The notes below the pieces were generated by a model, which saw nothing but the letters and a program-made list of their open reading frames with translations, made no database searches and was not told the origin of the DNA. Made by a program: the position numbers and the translations under genes. Below, piece by piece: positions 46,601 through 55,503 of a stretch of 64,000 nucleotides of DNA. The DNA comes from Terriglobus aquaticus (GTDB taxonomy: Bacteria; Acidobacteriota; Terriglobia; Terriglobales; Acidobacteriaceae), in the NCBI RefSeq assembly GCF_025685415.1, contig NZ_JAGSYB010000001.1, positions 3,348,001 through 3,412,000 of the forward strand. Reading direction: 5' to 3'. Every line of letters starts with the position of its first letter. Position 1 is the first letter of the stretch.

Positions 46601-49010
46601 TCCACACGGTGCTGCCGGTGGCGAGGTTCGCCTGCAGCGTGCGATACAGGTGGCCGCCCGAGCCGTTGCCGCCGCCATCCGCAGTGCCTGCCATGCCAGC
46701 GTAGAGCACGGGCGAGCCGCTGGTTTGCGCGGAGCCGGTGAGCACTTGTGTGCCGCCCGCCGCCAGGGAGCGGATGAGGCCGTTGGCGCCGGTGCAGGCG
46801 CCGCCGGCTGGACCGCTAAGCGGAGCGCTGATGGCGTCTGTGCTGCCGGAAAAGTTGCTGCCGCCGGTAGCTGGGCCACGGTACACGCGGCAGGTGCCGA
46901 TGAGGACGTTGCTGTTCAGGGCGGGGTCGAGGATCGCGGGAGCGTCCTCGAGCTCGGCATCGCCGTTGATCTGAGATGGGCCGATCGACGGGATTCCGGC
47001 GAAGTCCGCGGAGTTGCAGGCTGCACCGTTCTGGCAGAGCTTCAGCGATGTGCCGAAGCCGCTTTGCACGAGCCAGTTCCGCGGGTCGGCCTGGTCGATC
47101 TGGACGGCGGCGCTTTCGCCGGTTCCCATCTGAGCCCATGTCGACTGAAAGCTGGCGGAAGCGGACGAGGTGGTGGAGGCGGCGGAACCGAGCGCGCCGA
47201 GCGCCACCAGGGCGATGCCGCCGTCGGTGGGATGCGTGCTGAGGCCGTTGACTTCCGCGAGCGAGCCAAGCGCCGGGTTGAGGTTGTTGAAGTGGGTCGC
47301 GTCGTCGGCGGAGCAGGGCGTGCTCTGCTGGTTCACGCCGTCGGGGGAGCGCCACAGGCCGCCATCATTGCCGAAGTAGAGCAGCGGAGCGGCGGCGTTG
47401 CTGCTGAGAATCTGGAAGGCGATGGCGTGTTGCGCGGGTGCAACCTGCGCCGGGGCGGCACAACCGTTGGTGGCGTTGGTGGTGTTGCGCAGGGCGCAGC
47501 CGTTGGGGTCGCTCAGCTTGCAGCGGTACAGGTCACCAACGCCGGCGAAGAGCAGCGTGTCATTCGCGCTGAGGGCGGTGGCCGCGGGAACGGCCGCGAG
47601 TGCCAGGTTGTAGTCGGCCTGGGCAATCGTGCCGGTGGTGCCGTTTTCAAGCGGTGTGCTGCTGAGTTGGTGCGACCACTGCACGGTGGCGCTCGAACAG
47701 TTCGAGCCCGCGAGGTTGCAGGTGTCCTGGAAGAGGCCGGTATCGGTATTGCCGCTGCCGACGGTCAGCGCGAACAGGTCGCCGGAGACGGGCTGGGCCG
47801 CGAGCGCTCCGCGAAAGATGGGGCAGGTAGTGAGGCCGGTGTTGCCGGTGCGGGTGGGGCAAGCGGTCGTGGTCAGGCCGCTGCCGGGCTGGGCGGCAAG
47901 GCGCGTCCAGGTGCGGCCGTCCGAGGACTCGTAGTAGCCGTGGAAGCGCACGGCAGCGTAGAAGCGCTGCCGGATGGGATTCCAGATTACAGCGGTAGCG
48001 GCGTTGCCCTCGAAGTTGCTGAAGTTGCTGGACGCGCTTTGCACGATCTGCGCGCCGTCCTGGATGGTTGCCAGTTGCCAGGTGGCGCCGGAGTCGGTGG
48101 AGTAGTAGAGGCCGCGCACGCTGGCACCGGCAGAACTCGCGGCGACCTGGGTGCCTTCGGCGCTGGAGGACACGGCGGCGACGACAAGGCCCGTGCTGCT
48201 GGTGCTCCAGGCAAAGCCGCTGAAACCTTCGCCGGTGAAGGAGTGGAAGCCAGCCACGCCGTCGTTCGAGGTCTGGATGAGCGTCCAGGTGACGCCGCTG
48301 TCGGTGGAGCGCAGAAGGCCGGTGCCGTAGTAGCTGTCGGTCGCGTCGTTTGGATCGCCGGTGCCGGCGAGGATCACGCCGGTGCCGCCGGGCTGCACGG
48401 AGACTGCTCCAATGGAGATGCTGCCGGTAGCGCTGGAGCCCGCGTTGGCGCTGAAGGCCTGCAAGCTGTCCATGAGCGGTGTGAAGCTGACGGAGGAGAC
48501 GGAACTGGCTGCTGCAGTGGTGCTCTTCCAGACGCCCCCGCCGGTGGTGCCAAGGTAAACCGTATTGCCGGAGGAGTCGGATGGGTCGACTGCGATAGAG
48601 GAAACGCGGCCGGTAACCGGGCCGTATGCCGAGGTCTGCACCTGCATGGGACCCACGGACTGCCACGGCGTGTTGAGCGGCGTGGTCGTGGGGGCATTGC
48701 CCGTGGCCTGCGCCGCGGCAACGTCACGTACAGCGGCAAGGCGGGTGTGCTCTTGCCGGGCTTGATGCAGCAGATCGGCGGGGTGTTCTTGGAGGGCGGC
48801 GGATCGGCGCGCGGCGGCGAATCGCTCTGCGTTGGCGCGGGCTGCTGCGGGTGCGGTGGGCTGCGGAGAGCTTTGCTGTGGCCGGGCGGCGACTGCTACG
48901 AGCGAAAGGCTGGCCACGCACATGCCGGCAAGGCGGCGCGTGGAGAGCCAGGAGGGGAGGCGGACGGAATCGATTCGAGAGGGCACAGGCAGCACAGGAG
49001 GCCGTTGCAC
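43674..49010 (-). CDS. Giant surface protein: Asp-box beta-propeller plus ASH (choice-of-anchor D) repeats
   Basis: A 1778-residue exported protein with an N-terminal hydrophobic signal (LAGMCVASLSLVAVAARPQ). Residues about 110-980 are a BNR/Asp-box propeller with repeated S-x-D-x-G-x-T-W turns (STDSGVTW, STDSGATW, SSDGRTW), as in VPS10/sialidase-like folds. About 1000-1640 are six ASH-type beta-sandwich repeats, each with LSFG.VxVGxxSxxQxxTxTNxG, a paired Cys motif (SCTV) and a closing LSGTG. An Ig-like module follows. The C-terminus has hydrophobic stretches split by RRR, a lipobox-like ALQGCGSG, then a Gly/Thr-rich linker and a last strand. Binding or adhesion at the surface is likely; the ligand is unknown. 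Confidence 0.87.
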   Translation of the reverse strand: MQRPPVLPVPSRIDSVRLPSWLSTRRLAGMCVASLSLVAVAARPQQSSPQPTAPAAARANAERFAAARRSAALQEHPADLLHQARQEHTRLAAVRDVAAAQATGNAPTTTPLNTPWQSVGPMQVQTSAYGPVTGRVSSIAVDPSDSSGNTVYLGTTGGGVWKSTTAAASSVSSVSFTPLMDSLQAFSANAGSSATGSISIGAVSVQPGGTGVILAGTGDPNDATDSYYGTGLLRSTDSGVTWTLIQTSNDGVAGFHSFTGEGFSGFAWSTSSTGLVVAAVSSSAEGTQVAASSAGASVRGLYYSTDSGATWQLATIQDGAQIVQSASSNFSNFEGNAATAVIWNPIRQRFYAAVRFHGYYESSDGRTWTRLAAQPGSGLTTTACPTRTGNTGLTTCPIFRGALAAQPVSGDLFALTVGSGNTDTGLFQDTCNLAGSNCSSATVQWSHQLSSTPLENGTTGTIAQADYNLALAAVPAATALSANDTLLFAGVGDLYRCKLSDPNGCALRNTTNATNGCAAPAQVAPAQHAIAFQILSSNAAAPLLYFGNDGGLWRSPDGVNQQSTPCSADDATHFNNLNPALGSLAEVNGLSTHPTDGGIALVALGALGSAASTTSSASASFQSTWAQMGTGESAAVQIDQADPRNWLVQSGFGTSLKLCQNGAACNSADFAGIPSIGPSQINGDAELEDAPAILDPALNSNVLIGTCRVYRGPATGGSNFSGSTDAISAPLSGPAGGACTGANGLIRSLAAGGTQVLTGSAQTSGSPVLYAGMAGTADGGGNGSGGHLYRTLQANLATGSTVWTDVTNGTVTNDSTHSGIFNPYGFDVSSISVDPNDSTGKTVYATVSGFNSPAVYRSTDGATSWTSVTANLPNAPANAVLADPNNSGVVYVATDTGVYVATDITSCTNTNSQCWSPYGTGLPLAPAVQLTASVNFAVPGSSSNGVLRVGTYGRGIWQIPLLTAGQTALPTASLSPSSLSFGAQNVGYTSAAQTITVTNTSNPPLTFTRITASTGYVSTDTCVGNTLARGATCTVRVSFAPVAAGSDPGSLTLYGNVLGGYLVASLSGTGSGQASVTVQPTAITFSNTAVHSTSAAQTVTVTNNGSLAASLQTPTVSGDYSITANTCTASLAPSATCTFGVTFTPTASGQRTGTLQLVDNNGTHSVPVTGVGIAGVATLSPTTITFPTTPVNGLSPVRTVTVNNTGNGPLQIGAVTVSGDFAETDTCSNTTVASGSNCTVSVTFSPTQSGARSGTLVVASNSNGAVGTAATVALQGNGQASFSVVLTPTTLTFGSVAVNTTSAVRNITVSNTGSNSGGIGAATVTGDFLIRGNTCGTSLATQTGCTVSIAFTPSTSGARSGTFTIATDAGPQTATLSGTGTLPATDTLSQLTLSFTGTTVGTASAAQSVTLTNNGDAALTLVSANVTSGDFTAVNSCGTSLAAHSTCSIAVTFAPRSVGSQTGTLVVSDVQRNQVVTLTGSAIAGPGVSLAPGTLTFPQTGVGNATAPQIATITNNGGVPLTITGITIRGDFGLTAAAGACTSTTTVVVGGSCTLPVAFAPQAAGPRSGSITVTGSAGTQSIALSGTGINFTLTASGATSVTVATGKSAVYPLLLTPAAAGTQPVTFTCTGAPANSKCNVVSTYADLSATSTVSVTVVTGTTAAVRTVARNGRRNESNQTRDARRTSALAFLLPVLLLPFAASRRRIATLLLAVLAIGTVALQGCGSGRHIPEGTDTTGSGGSTSGTPTPAGTYNLTVTATAAGLTRQVGLTLIVTAQ

Positions 49011-49164
49011 ACGGCATTCCGCAATACAGGCTGTCTGGTGAGAAAAGACTTAGAGAACAGGTGCGACACTCGCGGCCGCTTAGGCGGTAGTGTCTTCGAT
49101 TCGGACGCGGATGTCACGCGAGAGGGAGCGTGTCGTTGAAGCTTTATCCAAAGCGGTGCGGCGT

Positions 49165-50964
49165 TCAGCCTCCGTATTGGCCCTTGGCGCGCTGGGTGCG
49201 TGGGCGCTGGATGGGCGCGGGTGCGGCCGCGGCCGAGTCACCAAGCCGCGGGTTCTGCGCGATGTATGCCTTGCTGTTGAACTTCCTGCCGGTGCTGGCA
49301 CCGCTCATGTAACGGATCTTGCCAAAGATGGGCCGCTCGCCCCAGGGCCGGTCAAACTTGCCGTAAATGGCCCAGGCGATGCCGGCGTAGCCGCCGGGAT
49401 CGCGGCCATCAATGAAGTACTTGTCGTTCAGGTAGATCAGCGTCTTCATCGCTTCGGCGTTGCTGGGCGACCACTCGAGCACTTTCTTGGCCCAGTACAT
49501 GCGCATGAAGTTGTGCATCCAGCCGCGGCGCACCATCTGCCGCTGGGCGGCGTTCCACAATTCGTCGTAGGTCTCGGCGTTCTCCAGTTCCTTTGCGGTG
49601 TAAAGCTGATCGCGCTTGTCGTGCGCGTGCTTCTCGACCGTCTTGCGCGCCCAGTCTTCGGCGGTTTCGGGGTTGTCGTAGTTGGCGTCCCACTTGACCC
49701 AGGCGACGCACAGTTCGCGCCAGGTGACCATCTCGTCGAGGAAGCTGTCGGCGCTTTCGCGCAGGTGCGGGTTCTTCGCCGCGGCGTTTTCGATGGCCAG
49801 ATAAATGCGCAGCGGGCTGATGTGACCGAAGTGCAGGTAGGGGCTGAGGACGCTGGTGCCGTCCACGTCCGGGTGGTTGCGCAGGTGAGCGTACTGCGGC
49901 AGCATGTGCGCGACAAAATGATCGAGGCGCGCCTGTGCCGCGTGCGCACCGCCGGTGAGCTCGTCGACCTTGCCGACGCTGCGGTCCAGGTCTTTCCAGC
50001 CCTTGGTCATGTCCTCGTGCGGGTCGTCGGCGTGGAAGTTCGCGGGTTTGTGCCAGGCGTGTTTGGCGCTGGGCTTGGTGGACTCTTCCAGGTACTCCGG
50101 GAGCATCTTCCAGAGCCTGCCGCGAACGGTGTACGCGGCGTAGGGCGCCTTCTCGTGGCGCTTCGTGGGCACGATCACGTCCGCATCGACGGTCCAGTAG
50201 GGGCCGTCGAACTTCTGCTGCACCTCCTGCCTCCACTGTTCGGGAACGCGCATGGGGTTCTCGTCGCCGATGACGATGGCGGCGTTGACATCGCGGAAGA
50301 ACTGCAGCCGGTCTTCATGCGGAGCGTTGCGCAGGACGAAGCTAACGTTGCGCTTGTGCAGATCTTCCTCCACGTCGCGCAGGCCTTCGTTCAGGAAGAC
50401 GTAACCGCGCAGGACGCCGTGGGGAAAGTTGGCAACGCCGCTGAAGAAAGCGACGACCGGCAGGCCGAGTTCGTTGGCGACTTCGATTGCGACGTCCAGG
50501 GCGAGGTTGTCGACGCCGCGTTCCGCGCGTTGCATCCAGTAGACGACGACCTTGCCGTCGGGCTTGGGCGGGCCATCGCGGCGAACGGTCACGCGATCGT
50601 TGCTGGCGATGCAGCGCAGGGCTTCGGGCAGATCGGGTGAGAGCGCGGCGTATGCGGCAGCTTCGCGGCGTTCGCGCTCGGTGCCCTCGCTGTTCTTGCT
50701 GCGTTTGGCTTTGGCGGTTTGGCCTGACCCGGGCTTGGCCTGGGCGCGCACGCTCGCCGCAGCCCGGATCGCTTTTTCGCGCGCCGGATGCGGAATGCCC
50801 GTGGGATCAGGCTCGCTCATGCCGGGCGCGGCGGGATCATGCGCGGGCTCACCGGGCGGCACGGCATCCGTCTTCTGGTGAGGCTGTTTCGGAGCGATCA
50901 ATGCTTTCGGTTGGGTCTGGCGTGTCTTCGCTTTTGCTTCGCGAGAAGTTTTCGTGCCGGCCAT
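49165..50964 (-). CDS. Class II CPD photolyase
   Basis: A 599-residue light-driven repair enzyme for cyclobutane pyrimidine dimers, with FAD. Residues 1-110 are a basic, Lys/Ala/Pro-rich extension absent from typical class II enzymes (about 450-480 residues). The photolyase core starts at about 115. Class II features are VVVYWMQRAERGVDNLALDVA, SPYLHFGHISPLRIYL, FLDEMVTWRELCVAWVKW, RRGWMHNFMRMYWAKKVLEWS, DGRDPGGYAGIAWAIYGKFDRPW and FGKIRYMS. A later in-frame Met (residue 49) is an alternative start, but the extension stays lysine-rich. It is divergent from the receptor gene at 51097. Confidence 0.94.
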   Translation of the reverse strand: MAGTKTSREAKAKTRQTQPKALIAPKQPHQKTDAVPPGEPAHDPAAPGMSEPDPTGIPHPAREKAIRAAASVRAQAKPGSGQTAKAKRSKNSEGTERERREAAAYAALSPDLPEALRCIASNDRVTVRRDGPPKPDGKVVVYWMQRAERGVDNLALDVAIEVANELGLPVVAFFSGVANFPHGVLRGYVFLNEGLRDVEEDLHKRNVSFVLRNAPHEDRLQFFRDVNAAIVIGDENPMRVPEQWRQEVQQKFDGPYWTVDADVIVPTKRHEKAPYAAYTVRGRLWKMLPEYLEESTKPSAKHAWHKPANFHADDPHEDMTKGWKDLDRSVGKVDELTGGAHAAQARLDHFVAHMLPQYAHLRNHPDVDGTSVLSPYLHFGHISPLRIYLAIENAAAKNPHLRESADSFLDEMVTWRELCVAWVKWDANYDNPETAEDWARKTVEKHAHDKRDQLYTAKELENAETYDELWNAAQRQMVRRGWMHNFMRMYWAKKVLEWSPSNAEAMKTLIYLNDKYFIDGRDPGGYAGIAWAIYGKFDRPWGERPIFGKIRYMSGASTGRKFNSKAYIAQNPRLGDSAAAAPAPIQRPRTQRAKGQYGG

Positions 50965-51096
50965 GCTGTGTGGGATGCGGGGCGAACCGGGGCATCGCTT
51001 ACCGCGAAAAAAGTAGTTCGATGAGAAAAGAATTCGATTCCGTTTCTTTTACCCGTCAGTCCAATGGAGCACCATGCCAGATCAGGCCGTTGTCTC

Positions 51097-53910
51097 ATGC
51101 TGAAGCTCACAGTAGCCGCCCTGCTGTGTCTTCCGGTTCCTTCCGGGCTTATGGCCGTTGACCAGGGCGCCGCGGCAGTGGCCACGCTGACCGTGACCGG
51201 GTCGGTGACTGACCCCTCCGGGGCCAAGCTGCGCGGAGCAAGAATCCACATCGAGCGTGGCGCGGTGAAGGCAGACGCGGAGACCGATGACGCCGGCCGC
51301 TTCTCGCTGGATGTGCCGGCTGGCGTGTACCGCCTGGCGATTACGGCCGACGGCTTTGAGCCGTATGTGCGGGAAAGCTTCAACGTGCGTGCGCGCATGG
51401 CTCCGCTTACGGTGGCGCTGCCTGTGGCGACCCTGAGCGAAGTGCTGACGGTGGAGGCCAACCAGGCCGATACAAGCGCGGGGAGCAATGGAAGTGCGCT
51501 GGTCTTCAAAGGCAAGCAATTGGATACCTTGTCAAACGACGACGCGACCTTTCAGCAGCAGGTGCAGGCCCTGGCCGGCGGTGACGGACAGCACGCGCCG
51601 CAGGTGTATGTGGATGGGTTTTCCGGCGGCAGGTTTCCACCGAAGAGCGCGATCCGCGAGATCCGCATCAACCAGAACCCGTTTTCTGCGCAGTACGACG
51701 AGCTTGGGTTTGGGCGCATCGAGATCTTCACCAAGCCCGGCAGTGACAAGCTGCATGGATACGTGCAGGTGCAGGGCAACGATCGCAGCTTCAACGCGCT
51801 GAACCCGTTCACGGGCGCACAGCCGCCGTATCACATGCTGTTTGTCGATGGGAATGTGAGCGGGCCGATCGGCAAGAAGACGTCGTTCTTCGCGTCTGCC
51901 AACTACGGCGACCAGGAGAACAACGCGGTAGTGAACGCGGTGGTACTGGATTCTAACTTTGCGACGACCCAGCTTTCGCAGGCGGTACCCAATCCTTCGG
52001 TGCGGCACGACTACAGCGTTCGGCTGGACCGGCAGATGTCGACCAACAACACCCTGACCGCGCGCTACGACTACAACAGCAACAACCAGACGAATGCGGG
52101 TGTGGGATTGCTGGTCTTGCAGAGCGAGGGCTACAACAGCACAATCGCGACGCAGACCTTGCAGATCGGCAACACGCAGATTATCGGTGCGCACCGGGTG
52201 AATGAGACGCGCTTCCAGTACATCCGCACACGCACGTCACAAATTGCGGTGGACAGCTCGCCGACGATCGTGGTGCAGGGTTCGTTCAACGGTGGTGGAG
52301 CGCCGTCGCAGAGCCTGCGCGACAATCAGGACCGGTATGAGTTCCAGGACTACTTCTCGCTGGAACGCGGCAAGCACTTCTTGCGAATGGGCGGGCGCTA
52401 TCGATTGTTGCGCGACAGCAATGTGTCGAACGCAAACTTCAACGGGCAATATATCTTTCCGGATCTGGCCACCTACCAGATCACCCAGCGCGGCCTCGCG
52501 GCAGGGCTGACGCCTGCGCAGATTCGTGCACAGGGCGGTGGAGCAACGCAGTTCAGCCTGACGGCGGGAACGCCGGGCGCTGCCTTGCTGAGTGGCGACC
52601 TGGGCCTGTATGCGGATGATGAGTGGAAGGTGACAAAAAGCGTGACGCTGAATCTGGGCCTGAGGTATGAAAGCCAGTTCGGCGTTCCGGATCACAGCGA
52701 TCCGGCACCGCGTGTGGGGTTCGCGTGGGCGGTGCACCAGGGCGACAAGCATCCGGCGTGGTTCACGGTGCGGGGTGGCACAGGCGTGTTCTATTCAAGG
52801 CTGGATGGTCCGACGCTGCTGAACACCGTCAGGCAGAACGGCATCCTGCAGCAGTCGTATTACTTGCAGCAGCCGGATACCTATCCGAATATCCCGCCGG
52901 TGTCATCGCTAAGCGGTGTGCCTTCGACGACGTATAGCCTGCAGCCGCGGCTCCGCAATCAGTACGACTTCACATCGAGTATTGGCGTGGAGCGCGGCCT
53001 GGGCAAGAAGGGCAACATCTCCGCGACCTACCTTCATTTTCAGTCCGTGCACCAGTACGTTTCGGTGAACGTGAACGCACCGCTGCCTGGTACCTACAAC
53101 CCTGCTGTGCCCAACAGCGGGACTCGACCGTTTGGCGATACGGCGAATCGGTATGAGTACACGGGTGAGGGGTCGGGAACGAGCGATGTGTTCTTCGTCA
53201 ACCCGAACTACTCGCCGGTGAAGCAGGTAAACCTGTGGGGTTTCTATGTGAACCAGCACTCCCACAGCAACTCGAACGGTGCCAGCACCTTCGCGTCGAA
53301 CTCCTACAACCTGGCGCAGGACTTTGGAAGGACGAACTTCAATCGCACCAACCGGTTGTTCCTGGGAGCGAACCTCAACTTGCCGTACGGCTTTGGCCTG
53401 AGCCCGTTTCTGATTGCCACGGCGGGTATGCCGTTCAACATCACGACGGGCAGCGACAACAACGGCGATTCGATCTATAACGATCGCCCAGCGTTTGCGA
53501 CGGACCTGACGCGCGCTTCTGTGGTGCGTACGCGATTCGGCAACTTCGACACGTCACCCATCGCGGGGCAGCGCATTATCCCGGTCAACTATGGCACCGG
53601 GCCGGCGTTCGCATCGCTGCAGTTGGATCTGGAGAAGAATTTCAAGTTCGGACCGCGGCGCGCACCCGAGGGAGTACCGCCGCCGGACCCGAATGCGAAG
53701 CCGGGCACGCCGGCGCCGAAGCCGGATCCGGCGTACCAGCTGAGCTTTTCCGTGGAGGCGCAGAACGTGACCAACCACACCAACGGTGCTACGCCGGTGG
53801 GCGTGCTGACGTCGCCGTTCTTTGGGCAGTCGTTGACGTTGAACGGCAACTTCTTCAACAACTCCGCCGCGAACCGGACGGTGCTGCTGCAGACGGCGTT
53901 TCGGTTTTAG
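51097..53910 (+). CDS. TonB-dependent receptor, Oar-like
   Basis: A 937-residue outer-membrane protein. ATG 51097 starts a good signal peptide (MLKLTVAALLCLPVPSG); an in-frame ATG at 51064 is possible. Neither has a strong ribosome-binding site. Residues 30-110 are the carboxypeptidase-regulatory domain (VTGSVTDPSGAKLRGARIHIE, GVYRLAITADGFE). The plug follows (QVYVDGFSGGRFPPKSAIREI, EIFTKPGSDKLHG), then the barrel. Near the end a Pro-rich loop (EGVPPPDPNAKPGTPAPKPD) precedes the last strands, which end QTAFRF. The stop lies 12 bp from the convergent RidA gene. Ligand unknown. Confidence 0.9.
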   Translation: MLKLTVAALLCLPVPSGLMAVDQGAAAVATLTVTGSVTDPSGAKLRGARIHIERGAVKADAETDDAGRFSLDVPAGVYRLAITADGFEPYVRESFNVRARMAPLTVALPVATLSEVLTVEANQADTSAGSNGSALVFKGKQLDTLSNDDATFQQQVQALAGGDGQHAPQVYVDGFSGGRFPPKSAIREIRINQNPFSAQYDELGFGRIEIFTKPGSDKLHGYVQVQGNDRSFNALNPFTGAQPPYHMLFVDGNVSGPIGKKTSFFASANYGDQENNAVVNAVVLDSNFATTQLSQAVPNPSVRHDYSVRLDRQMSTNNTLTARYDYNSNNQTNAGVGLLVLQSEGYNSTIATQTLQIGNTQIIGAHRVNETRFQYIRTRTSQIAVDSSPTIVVQGSFNGGGAPSQSLRDNQDRYEFQDYFSLERGKHFLRMGGRYRLLRDSNVSNANFNGQYIFPDLATYQITQRGLAAGLTPAQIRAQGGGATQFSLTAGTPGAALLSGDLGLYADDEWKVTKSVTLNLGLRYESQFGVPDHSDPAPRVGFAWAVHQGDKHPAWFTVRGGTGVFYSRLDGPTLLNTVRQNGILQQSYYLQQPDTYPNIPPVSSLSGVPSTTYSLQPRLRNQYDFTSSIGVERGLGKKGNISATYLHFQSVHQYVSVNVNAPLPGTYNPAVPNSGTRPFGDTANRYEYTGEGSGTSDVFFVNPNYSPVKQVNLWGFYVNQHSHSNSNGASTFASNSYNLAQDFGRTNFNRTNRLFLGANLNLPYGFGLSPFLIATAGMPFNITTGSDNNGDSIYNDRPAFATDLTRASVVRTRFGNFDTSPIAGQRIIPVNYGTGPAFASLQLDLEKNFKFGPRRAPEGVPPPDPNAKPGTPAPKPDPAYQLSFSVEAQNVTNHTNGATPVGVLTSPFFGQSLTLNGNFFNNSAANRTVLLQTAFRF

Positions 53911-53921
53911 CGGCCGGGTAC

Positions 53922-54353
53922 TTAAGGCTTGACGGCGATGGCGGAGATCTCGATCTTCGCGTTGCCGATGAGGCCGGCGACCTGCACGGTGGCGCGCGCG
54001 GGGCGGGGGAACGGCATGAGCTTCTTGTAGATCTCGTTCATGGCGGGCACGTCCTTCAGGTCTGCGACGAAGACGGTTACGGTGACCAGGTCGGTCATCT
54101 TGTAGCCGGCGCCGGTGACAATCTTCTCAATGGCGTGAATGGCGTTGGTCGTCTGCGTTTCGATGGAGACGCCTTCCAGCTTGCCGTTTTCCGGGCCTTC
54201 CTGGCCGGCGATGTAGATCGTGTTGCCCGCGATCACGGCCTGCGAGAAGGGCATCTCCGGCTTGGCGTCGATGTGGCGGTTCTCTTGAGCCAGGAGCGGC
54301 GCTGCGGCCAGCAGGGCAACGGGAACGGCAGCACGGCACAGGTGCTTGAACAT
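53922..54353 (-). CDS. Exported RidA-family protein
   Basis: A 143-residue protein with ATG 54353 (GAGAGG 9 nt upstream) and a signal peptide MFKHLCRAAVPVALLAAAPLLAQ. The mature part is a YjgF/YER057c/UK114 trimer fold: PFSQAVIAGNTIYIAGQEG, TTNAIHAIEKIVTGAGYKMTDLVTVTVFV and PARATVQVAGL (the conserved Arg that binds the carboxylate). Cytoplasmic RidA hydrolyses reactive enamines. An exported form is less usual and its substrate is unknown. Convergent with the receptor gene. Confidence 0.88.
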   Translation of the reverse strand: MFKHLCRAAVPVALLAAAPLLAQENRHIDAKPEMPFSQAVIAGNTIYIAGQEGPENGKLEGVSIETQTTNAIHAIEKIVTGAGYKMTDLVTVTVFVADLKDVPAMNEIYKKLMPFPRPARATVQVAGLIGNAKIEISAIAVKP

Positions 54354-54511
54354 GGAGAAGACCTCTCTGGGAGTGCAAGTCTGCGTGCCGTTGCGCGGGT
54401 GCGACAGATGCCCGGCACGTGAGTGAAGCATACCGAAGGTCCCCCGAGTGTCTGTAGGGCGGAAGTCGGAGATTGCTGCAGCAGACCGGCGCTGATCGCT
54501 ATGCTGGAAGC

Positions 54512-55033
54512 ATGGCTGAGTTTACTTTGCGCCGATGTGTCTCCGGTGACGAACCGATGTTGTCGCTGGTGGGAGGTGCGAGCTTTCTGGAAGCATTCGC
54601 GGATGTGCTGGATGGGCCGGATATCCTAGCGCACTTTCACAAGAATCATTCGGTGCAAGCGTACTCGAAGTATCTGGCGCCTGCGGAGAACCGCATCTAC
54701 GTTGCGGAGGTTGCGCCGGGTGCGGCACCGGTCGGCTACATCGTATGCACTGCGCCTGACTTCCCAATCGAAACGACGGCTGAAGATTACGAGCTACGGC
54801 GCATCTACCTGCTGCACCGCTTCCAAGGGTGCGGCATCGGCAAGGCGCTGATGGACCAGGCGATCGCGTCAGGGCGCGAGCTTGGCTACAAGCGGCTGCT
54901 GTTGGGGGTGTACGGCAAGAACTATGGCGCGATCCGGTTTTACGAGAAGGCGGGCTTCACGCAGATCGGCGAACGGTTCTTCACCGTGGGTGCGACGACG
55001 CACCATGATGCGGTGATGGCGCGGTCGCTCTGA
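54512..55033 (+). CDS. GNAT family N-acetyltransferase
   Basis: A 173-residue enzyme. The start MAEFTLRRC at 54512 fits the GNAT fold; an upstream in-frame start at 54473 is unlikely. Motif B/A elements are AEVAPGAAPVGYIVC, ELRRIYLLHRFQGCGIGKALMDQAI (acetyl-CoA pyrophosphate loop R/QxxGxG/A) and LLLGVYGKNYGAIRFYEKAGF. Resembles RimI-type or spermidine/small-molecule acetyltransferases; substrate unknown. Its last 164 bp recur at 55642-55805 as the edge of a tandem duplication. Confidence 0.88.
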   Translation: MAEFTLRRCVSGDEPMLSLVGGASFLEAFADVLDGPDILAHFHKNHSVQAYSKYLAPAENRIYVAEVAPGAAPVGYIVCTAPDFPIETTAEDYELRRIYLLHRFQGCGIGKALMDQAIASGRELGYKRLLLGVYGKNYGAIRFYEKAGFTQIGERFFTVGATTHHDAVMARSL

Positions 55034-55039
55034 GGCGAG

Positions 55040-55453
55040 TTAGAAGTCGTAGCTGACGCGCGGTAGGGCGGCGTGCTTCGGGCTCTTTGGATTGACGATG
55101 AGTTGGATTGGCTCGCCGGGGGCGAACGGACCATAGCGGACGACAAAGAGGCGGGTGGTGTTGCCGTCCGGCAGCTCGGCCTCAACGTCCCAGGTGGGAA
55201 CGTTATTGGTATAACCCGCGCTACGCGCGTGGATGACGCGGCCGACGGTTCGGACGCCGACGCGGCGAATCCATAGCTCGCGGATCAAATTGAAGATGAT
55301 CCAACCCACACTGCTGAACATCACCACAACGAAACAGCTGAACGGGATCGCGATGAGCCACGGGTGAGCGCTTGCACGGGGCAAGCAAAATGCACCTGTC
55401 GTAAACATGGCCAACATGCCGATCCCGAAGAGCAGCCAGTTCGTCCGGGGCAT
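55040..55453 (-). CDS. DUF3592-like membrane protein, copy A
   Basis: A 137-residue protein: ATG at 55453 followed by MPRTNWLLFGIGMLAMFTTG. Two membrane helices in the first 55 residues (the second AIPFSCFVVVMFSSVGWII) precede a beta domain with RRVGVRTVGRVIHARSAGYTNNVP and LPDGNTTRLFVVRYGPFAPGEPIQLIV. The domain is typical of DUF3592, a family without known function. It has the same length as copy B (55827-56240), with clear similarity throughout (for example RRVGVR-GRV-HAR, NNVP-W-VEA, PKHAALPR-S-DF). Confidence 0.75.
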   Translation of the reverse strand: MPRTNWLLFGIGMLAMFTTGAFCLPRASAHPWLIAIPFSCFVVVMFSSVGWIIFNLIRELWIRRVGVRTVGRVIHARSAGYTNNVPTWDVEAELPDGNTTRLFVVRYGPFAPGEPIQLIVNPKSPKHAALPRVSYDF

Positions 55454-55503
55454 CAGGACACCTCCCGCAAACGGATGCGCTGCGAGGGTCTTTGGCAACT
55501 TGA

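Noticed and set aside
46560-49139. A very long open frame (859 codons) on the plus strand opposite the ASH-repeat gene.
   Set aside because: It is a shadow of a real gene in GC-rich DNA. The composition is arginine/glycine-biased, and the minus strand has clear domain repeats while this frame has none.
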